From positions 1 to 11,337 of the forward strand of contig CAIVVS010000027.1 of the NCBI GenBank assembly GCA_903909415.1: a DNA stretch of 11,337 nucleotides, given 5' to 3'. The translations under genes were made by a program, and so were the position numbers. Below are positions 7,114 to 11,337 of this stretch, piece by piece (within the stretch, counting starts at the first letter, position 1; the number at the start of each line of letters is the position of its first letter). The notes under the pieces are model-generated. The model ran no database searches. It was not told where the DNA came from and saw only the letters and a list, made by a program, of their open reading frames with translations. This DNA is from an uncultured Pseudomonadota bacterium. GTDB taxonomy: Bacteria; Pseudomonadota; Gammaproteobacteria; Burkholderiales; SG8-39.

Positions 7114-7124
7114 CCTAGTCTAGG
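7114..7124. promoter_or_regulatory. Palindrome CCTAG-T-CTAGG upstream of the FecR-domain gene
   Basis: Perfect 5-base arms surround a single central base, 44 to 54 bases upstream of the start codon. On the minus strand it overlaps TAGACT, a poor -10-like hexamer without a convincing -35. CTAG is rare in many bacterial genomes, and two copies in 11 bases is noticeable. The role is unknown. The rest of the 185-base gap holds no other clear signal. Confidence 0.3.
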
Positions 7125-7255
7125 ATGCCACGCCCGCGGCAGCGCGGCATTTTTTCACGCAAATTCACCGGAAAGGGCCCGCAAACCCGGGAATCGTGAC
7201 GGAATGGGCATCCGCGAGGTGGCTGCCTGTGGCCTGACCGCCCCAAGGCGCATGG

Positions 7256-7930
7256 CTAATCGACCGCGAGGATATTGTCCCGGAGGAAGATCGAGCCCGC
7301 CCGGACTTCAATGTACCCGCTCTTCTGCAGGTCCTTCATGACCCTGCTCACCATCTCGCGCGACGCGCCGATCATCTTGGCAATGTCCTGCTTGGGCAGG
7401 CGCTTGGTCACCACCTTGTGGCCATCGACGGTATCGGCCATCTCCAGCAGCAGGCGTGCCACCCGTCCGTACACGTCCATCAGGGCCAGGCTGCCGATCT
7501 TCTGGTCCGCATCGCGCAGGCGCTTGACCAGCCCGCGCAGCAGGGCCGACGACATCTCGGTATTGTCGTGGAGCACGGTCTTGAAGTCGCGCTTCGACAA
7601 CACCAGCACCTCGCAGGATTCGAGCGCCACGACACTGGCCGAGCGCGGGCTGTCGTCCAGCAGGCCCATCTCGCCGAAGTACTCGTTGGGGCCGAGGATG
7701 GAGAGGATGACCTCCCTGCCCTCGTCGTCGCTCATCATCACCTTCATGCGGCCGGACACGATGATGTAGAGCGAGTCCGTCGGATCCCCGGCCGCGATCA
7801 CCGTGGTGCTGCGCGTGATCGACCGGCGGCCCACGATACTCGTGAGCAGGGCGATCTGGCTCTCCGGCAAAACGGAAAACAGCGGCACGTTGCGCAGAAG
7901 CAGCGCAGATACGCTCGGTTTGCCTGCCAT
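7256..7930 (-). CDS. Crp/Fnr-family transcriptional regulator
   Basis: DNA-binding regulator of 224 residues, the usual family length. The cyclic-nucleotide-binding jelly roll spans about 15-125. Its phosphate-binding cassette FGEMGLLDDSPRSASV (85-100) keeps the Glu and Arg-Ser that contact cAMP in E. coli CRP (Glu72, Arg82-Ser83; here E87, R96, S97). A dimerisation helix runs about 125-145, then the winged helix-turn-helix (about 178-209), recognition helix SREMVSRVM. R191, E192 and R196 match CRP Arg180, Glu181 and Arg185, so a TGTGA-like half-site is expected. The CRP C-helix Thr127-Ser128 pair is replaced by Ala-Asp (141-142), so the ligand may not be cAMP. There are no Fnr-type N-terminal cysteines. 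ATG 7930 follows a good Shine-Dalgarno at 7936-7942; the longer frame upstream would overlap adhesin B. It is not a close match to xanthomonad Clp. Confidence 0.92.
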   Translation of the reverse strand: MAGKPSVSALLLRNVPLFSVLPESQIALLTSIVGRRSITRSTTVIAAGDPTDSLYIIVSGRMKVMMSDDEGREVILSILGPNEYFGEMGLLDDSPRSASVVALESCEVLVLSKRDFKTVLHDNTEMSSALLRGLVKRLRDADQKIGSLALMDVYGRVARLLLEMADTVDGHKVVTKRLPKQDIAKMIGASREMVSRVMKDLQKSGYIEVRAGSIFLRDNILAVD

Positions 7931-7935
7931 CAGTA

Positions 7936-7942
7936 CTCTCCC
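7936..7942 (-). promoter_or_regulatory. Ribosome binding site of the Crp/Fnr regulator
   Basis: GGGAGAG on the minus strand, with 7 bases between GGGAG and ATG 7930. It decides the start against upstream alternatives that would extend the frame back into the end of adhesin B. Confidence 0.7.
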
Positions 7943-7954
7943 AGGACCAGGAAC

Positions 7955-7978
7955 CACTCTCTGCCGAAGAGTGTAGCA
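7955..7978 (-). promoter_or_regulatory. Extended -10 promoter candidate and hairpin between adhesin B and the regulator
   Basis: On the minus strand TGCTACACT (7978-7970) resembles an extended -10 (TG-n-TACACT) and would start transcription near 7963, about 33 bases before the regulator's ATG. No good -35 is present. Overlapping it is an inverted repeat CACTCT (7955-7960) / AGAGTG (7968-7973) with a 7-base loop. The hairpin lacks a T tract, so no convincing terminator ends adhesin B and read-through into the regulator is possible. Confidence 0.35.
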
Positions 7979-8009
7979 GAAGCCCCGCCGGCGACCGGAC
8001 CACTCCCGG

Positions 8010-11000
8010 TCACTGGCAGGAAGGCAGGTTCGAGTCGTCCCCGGCGCCCAGGCCCGCGCGGATCCGTGCTGCGCGGGTTTCCTCGTTGGCAGCATAGATG
8101 ATGTAGTTCAGCAGGCCGTCATAGACCGGGGTGACGTCGGACTTGATGGTCGCCACCGATCCGTAGATGCTGGACTGCGTGATGACCACCTGGCCGCCCT
8201 TGAGGTTCACCTCGATCGGCAGGTTGTACGGCGGGCCGGATAGCGCGGTCCCGGAGCCGGTGAACAGGCCCGAACCCGGGGCACCCTTGAGGAACAGGTT
8301 GCGCACGTTCAGCACGATCTCCCCGGAGCTCTGGAGCGTGGCCTGGTTGTTGCTGCCGACCTTGCCGGACTCCAGCGTCAGGTCGCCGCCCGTGGTGATC
8401 GTCATCCTGATCGGGTCCACCGTCGCCGCCGCGGATACCTGGCCCGCATTGGCGGGCTTCACGCCCTGCGTGCCCGCGAAGGTGTTGCCGCCGACGATAT
8501 ACATGTCGCCATCGACGATGATGACCTTGGTGGTCGAAGAAAGGAGGATGGCATCCGCCGTGGCCAGCGCGCCGCCCCCGCCGTTCAGCGTCGAGGTCGC
8601 GGAACCCGCCTTGACGTTCAGGTTGGCCAACTGGGTGGGACTGGTGCCCACCCCGCGGATGAACATGTTGGTCGCCTGGATGCCCGCGATGGAAGATACC
8701 TTTGCGGTCGTCCCCGAACCGCCGCTGGTGGCCGACACCGTGCCGCCGGTCAGGTTGAAGTCTCCGGAGAAATTGGCGTTCACCGCCCCCGTGGCGATCA
8801 GCAGCGCGTCGCCCTGGCGCGTGCCGTTGCCGGTGAACGACATGGCCCCCGCGGTGACATTGACGTCCTTGACGCCGAACGCGCCGGTGGCATCGCCGAT
8901 CGTGATGTTGGTTGCACGGATCTCGACCGGGAACTGGTAGCTGTCCGGCCGGGTGATGTTCACGCTGCCGCCGAGCGTGCCGGCGCTGGACGAGGGGTTG
9001 GTGACGAGCGCCTGCACCTCGGACTGGCCCGCGTTGGCGCGCAGCGACAGGTCGCCCACCAGGTAGATGGAACCCTTGATGTCGATGTCCTTGGTCGCCA
9101 CGAGCTTCAGGTTGTGGTCGAAGTAGGTGATGGTGACCGTGTTGCCGTTGTTGCTGGTCGTGCGCTGGCCGATGAGCGAGTTCTCGCTGGTGCCCGAGCC
9201 GTCCAGGACGATCGAGCCGTCGGAGATCAGGTTCAGCGATCCGCCCTTCTGCCCGCTGTTGATGTCACCGTTCTTGATCAGTACGTTCAGGGTGATCTTG
9301 CCGGTGCCGTCGGCCGCGTTCTTGTCGCTGCCCTCGGCATAGAAGAACACGTTGCGGCCGTTGATGTTGCCGTTGCTCACCGTCTGCGACGGGCCGACGA
9401 ACACCACGTCCGCCGCCGTGCCCACGCCGAAGATGTTGGTGCCGTTGATCGAGTTGTACTTGATGTCGCCGGCGGCGAACGTCGCCGTCGTGCCATTGGC
9501 AAGGCGCGTCTCGATCTGCAGCGGTCCCACGCAGTTGCCGGTGCCAACGCCGCCGGTGGACGTGCCGCAGATCGACGTGCCGGTCGCCACCGCGTTCTGC
9601 AGGGTAACCGGCGATCCGGCGTCCCTGAAGGTCACGACCTGCAGGCCGCCCTTGGTGGTCACGTTGCCCGATGTGTGGGTGGTCTGTATCCCCGCAGCGC
9701 CGCTGGATGCCTGCAGGACCTGTCCCGTGGAGAGCAGGTTCACGTTGTAGAAGCTGCCGCTGCCCGCATGGATGGGGCCGTTGATCAGGAGCTGGCTGTT
9801 CGTGCCGCCCCCGGACGCCGGGGTCGCGCCCACGCCCAGGTTGCCGGCGAAGGTGGACAAGCCGGACGTATTGCCCGCCATGAGCGTCGCCACGCCGCCG
9901 CTGGTCCGCGCGCCGTAGCCGGTGCCGACCGTCAGGTCACCCGCCGAGGCCAGGGTCAGGTCACCGCTGGCCTGGTAACCCGTGCTGCCGACGGTGATCG
10001 TGCCGTTGGAGGCCGTCAGCGACATCGCGCCAGCGCTGGACAACTGCACCGAGTTGGTGATGTTCCCGGTGTCGGCAAGCACCTGCATCTTGCCGCCCGA
10101 GGCGCTGTTGGTGAACTGGGAAGCCAGGTTCGCGTTCCCGCTGGTGAACTTGAGGGCGATGTCGTTCGCGTTGGTGTTGTTCACCGCGACGTTTCCGCCC
10201 GTGAGGCGGATCGGCGAGCCGGTGGTGCCGATGCCCGAGTGTGCCGACAGCGTCAGCAGGGTGGACGGCGTGGTCGTCGTCACCGCCTGGTTGGTCTGCG
10301 TGATCGAACCGCCGGCCCCGGTGGCTCGCAGCGTGACGTTGGGCGTCGCAGCGGCGAAGCTGGTCGCGCCGTCGACGTTGACCACGCCGGTGTTGCTGGC
10401 GCCGCCGATGAAGAGCTGGTTGCTCGATTGCAGCACGCCGAAATCCGTCGAATCAAGCATCGAACCGATGTTGATCGTGCCGTTCGAGGAATGGGACACC
10501 GTGATGGTGGACGTGCCGGCGTTGATGGTTCCGCCGGAGAAATTCCAGTTCGAGCCGTTCAGCACGATCGGGTTCGACGAGGAACTGATCCCGCCGGTCG
10601 CCGTGATGGTTCCGCTCGTGGTGACGTTCACGCCGGCCGCGGCCGTGGTATTCACCGCGCCCGAGAAGGTGGTGGCGCCGCCGCCCGCCTGCTGCGTGAA
10701 GCTGGCCGCCGCAATGCTCCCGGATCCCGACACCGTGAGGTCGTGCCCGCTCTGCACCGTCACCGCGCCCAGGTTGGTGGACGCGCCGTTGAACAGGATG
10801 TCGCCGGTGGCCGTCGGGGCGATCAGGGTCAGCGTGTTGGCACCGCCGTTCAAGGTGTTCTGGAACCGGATGTTTCCGCCGGATCCCGTTCCCGTCGCGG
10901 TCGTGTCGATCGTCCGGTTGCCGCCTAGCACCACGGCCTGCGAGAACTGCACCTGGTCGCTGCTGGTGGTGATGTTGGCGTTCAGCGTGGTGGTGCCCGC

Positions 11001-11337
11001 GCCGCTCACGGAGACGTTGCCGTCTGCATTGATCGCGCCGCCGACGGTCAGGGTGCCGGTGTCGGTCATGGAAACCGTTCCGCCCGAGCCTGCCGTCGTC
11101 GTGATGCCTCCGGTGCCCACGGCTATGTTCGCCGCCGTGATCTGGACCCCGCCGGTAGTCGCGGACAGCAAGCCCGTGCTGGTCGTGGTCGTTCCGCTGC
11201 CCGCGACCTGGTTGAAGCCGGTCACCGCCATCGCGTTGTTGACGTTCACGTTGTTGGCGCTGTTGACCTGCAGGGTCCCCAGCCGGGTCGTGCCGCCCAC
11301 CGCCTGCGCAAACTGGATGTTGCTGGTCCCTGCGGTC
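8010..11337 (-). CDS. Giant repetitive exoprotein (adhesin B), C-terminal part, 5' end beyond the window
   Basis: The frame is open from the right edge to TGA at 8010-8012, giving 1,108 visible residues. A GTG at 11300 is only an internal valine codon, since the same repetitive sequence (AGTSNIQFAQAVGG) continues upstream of it. Composition is Gly/Thr/Ser/Asn/Ala-rich with alternating hydrophobic residues, as in right-handed beta-helix TpsA proteins. Short recurring blocks include QF-x-QAV-(G/V), GGNIRFQNTLNG and TGDILFNGA. The last 350 or so residues are less repetitive and end in a charged tail (YAANEETRAARIRAGLG) finishing LPSCQ with a lone cysteine. A cysteine pair 12 residues apart is encoded at 9567-9569 and 9531-9533. 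No YadA-like anchor, LPxTG motif or toxin domain is seen. The TPS domain itself is outside the window, so the family rests on composition and on resemblance to adhesin A; an autotransporter passenger without its barrel is less likely. Confidence 0.8.
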   Translation of the reverse strand, partial: TAGTSNIQFAQAVGGTTRLGTLQVNSANNVNVNNAMAVTGFNQVAGSGTTTTSTGLLSATTGGVQITAANIAVGTGGITTTAGSGGTVSMTDTGTLTVGGAINADGNVSVSGAGTTTLNANITTSSDQVQFSQAVVLGGNRTIDTTATGTGSGGNIRFQNTLNGGANTLTLIAPTATGDILFNGASTNLGAVTVQSGHDLTVSGSGSIAAASFTQQAGGGATTFSGAVNTTAAAGVNVTTSGTITATGGISSSSNPIVLNGSNWNFSGGTINAGTSTITVSHSSNGTINIGSMLDSTDFGVLQSSNQLFIGGASNTGVVNVDGATSFAAATPNVTLRATGAGGSITQTNQAVTTTTPSTLLTLSAHSGIGTTGSPIRLTGGNVAVNNTNANDIALKFTSGNANLASQFTNSASGGKMQVLADTGNITNSVQLSSAGAMSLTASNGTITVGSTGYQASGDLTLASAGDLTVGTGYGARTSGGVATLMAGNTSGLSTFAGNLGVGATPASGGGTNSQLLINGPIHAGSGSFYNVNLLSTGQVLQASSGAAGIQTTHTSGNVTTKGGLQVVTFRDAGSPVTLQNAVATGTSICGTSTGGVGTGNCVGPLQIETRLANGTTATFAAGDIKYNSINGTNIFGVGTAADVVFVGPSQTVSNGNINGRNVFFYAEGSDKNAADGTGKITLNVLIKNGDINSGQKGGSLNLISDGSIVLDGSGTSENSLIGQRTTSNNGNTVTITYFDHNLKLVATKDIDIKGSIYLVGDLSLRANAGQSEVQALVTNPSSSAGTLGGSVNITRPDSYQFPVEIRATNITIGDATGAFGVKDVNVTAGAMSFTGNGTRQGDALLIATGAVNANFSGDFNLTGGTVSATSGGSGTTAKVSSIAGIQATNMFIRGVGTSPTQLANLNVKAGSATSTLNGGGGALATADAILLSSTTKVIIVDGDMYIVGGNTFAGTQGVKPANAGQVSAAATVDPIRMTITTGGDLTLESGKVGSNNQATLQSSGEIVLNVRNLFLKGAPGSGLFTGSGTALSGPPYNLPIEVNLKGGQVVITQSSIYGSVATIKSDVTPVYDGLLNYIIYAANEETRAARIRAGLGAGDDSNLPSCQ

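Noticed and set aside
5109..7118. A 669-codon plus-strand frame spanning ftsK and the FecR-domain gene
   Set aside because: It runs antisense through two well-identified genes, a terminator and two promoters. The His/Gln/Arg-rich translation is typical of a shadow frame.
7110..7135. A sigma54 promoter (TGGCATC) upstream of the FecR-domain gene
   Set aside because: The -24-like TGGCA is present but the required GC of a -12 TTGCA element is missing at the fixed spacing.
7256..8095. A longer 279-residue version of the Crp/Fnr regulator
   Set aside because: The extra N-terminal residues overlap the end of adhesin B and match nothing in the family. The ATG at 7930 has a good Shine-Dalgarno and gives the usual family length.
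9114..10928. A 604-codon plus-strand frame opposite adhesin B
   Set aside because: Arg/Gly/Val-rich shadow of the exoprotein; no plausible ribosome binding site or domain.
8010..11300. Treating GTG at 11300 as the true start of adhesin B
   Set aside because: The frame stays open to the window edge with the same repeat-type sequence, no Shine-Dalgarno precedes the GTG, and no signal peptide follows it.

Overview
The window (about 65% GC) reads as chromosomal DNA of a Gram-negative bacterium, most likely a betaproteobacterium and possibly Burkholderiales. The basis is the FtsK sequence style, the Crp/Fnr subtype and the very large two-partner-secretion (TPS) surface exoproteins. That placement is inference from protein character, not from a marker gene. 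All five genes lie on the minus strand, so transcription runs from high to low coordinates. The long plus-strand reading frames are mirror shadows of GC-rich, low-complexity adhesin genes.

Layout in order of transcription. (1) 11337 to 8010: the C-terminal 1,108 residues of a giant repetitive exoprotein (adhesin B), whose N-terminus lies outside the window. (2) 7930 to 7256: a Crp/Fnr-family regulator with cyclic-nucleotide-pocket residues and a CRP-like recognition helix. (3) 7070 to 6363: an exported FecR-domain protein, closed by a clear intrinsic terminator. (4) 6215 to 3948: a complete FtsK DNA translocase (755 residues, TTG start). (5) 3777 to the left edge: the first 1,259 codons of a second TPS exoprotein (adhesin A), with signal peptide, NPNG-type TPS domain and at least two tandem copies of a 163-residue repeat. 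Its stop is outside the window. The four intergenic gaps are all under 200 bases.

Working model (inference): the two TpsA-like exoproteins, the FecR-domain protein and the Crp-like regulator form a surface-adhesion module, into which a housekeeping-type ftsK is interleaved. A near-perfect CRP-type palindrome lies upstream of adhesin A, about 58 bases before its predicted transcription start. The regulator keeps the Arg-Glu-x-x-x-Arg contacts that read such a site, so a local regulatory link is plausible and testable. No TpsB outer-membrane transporter gene is visible. I found no RNA gene, insertion sequence or CRISPR array.
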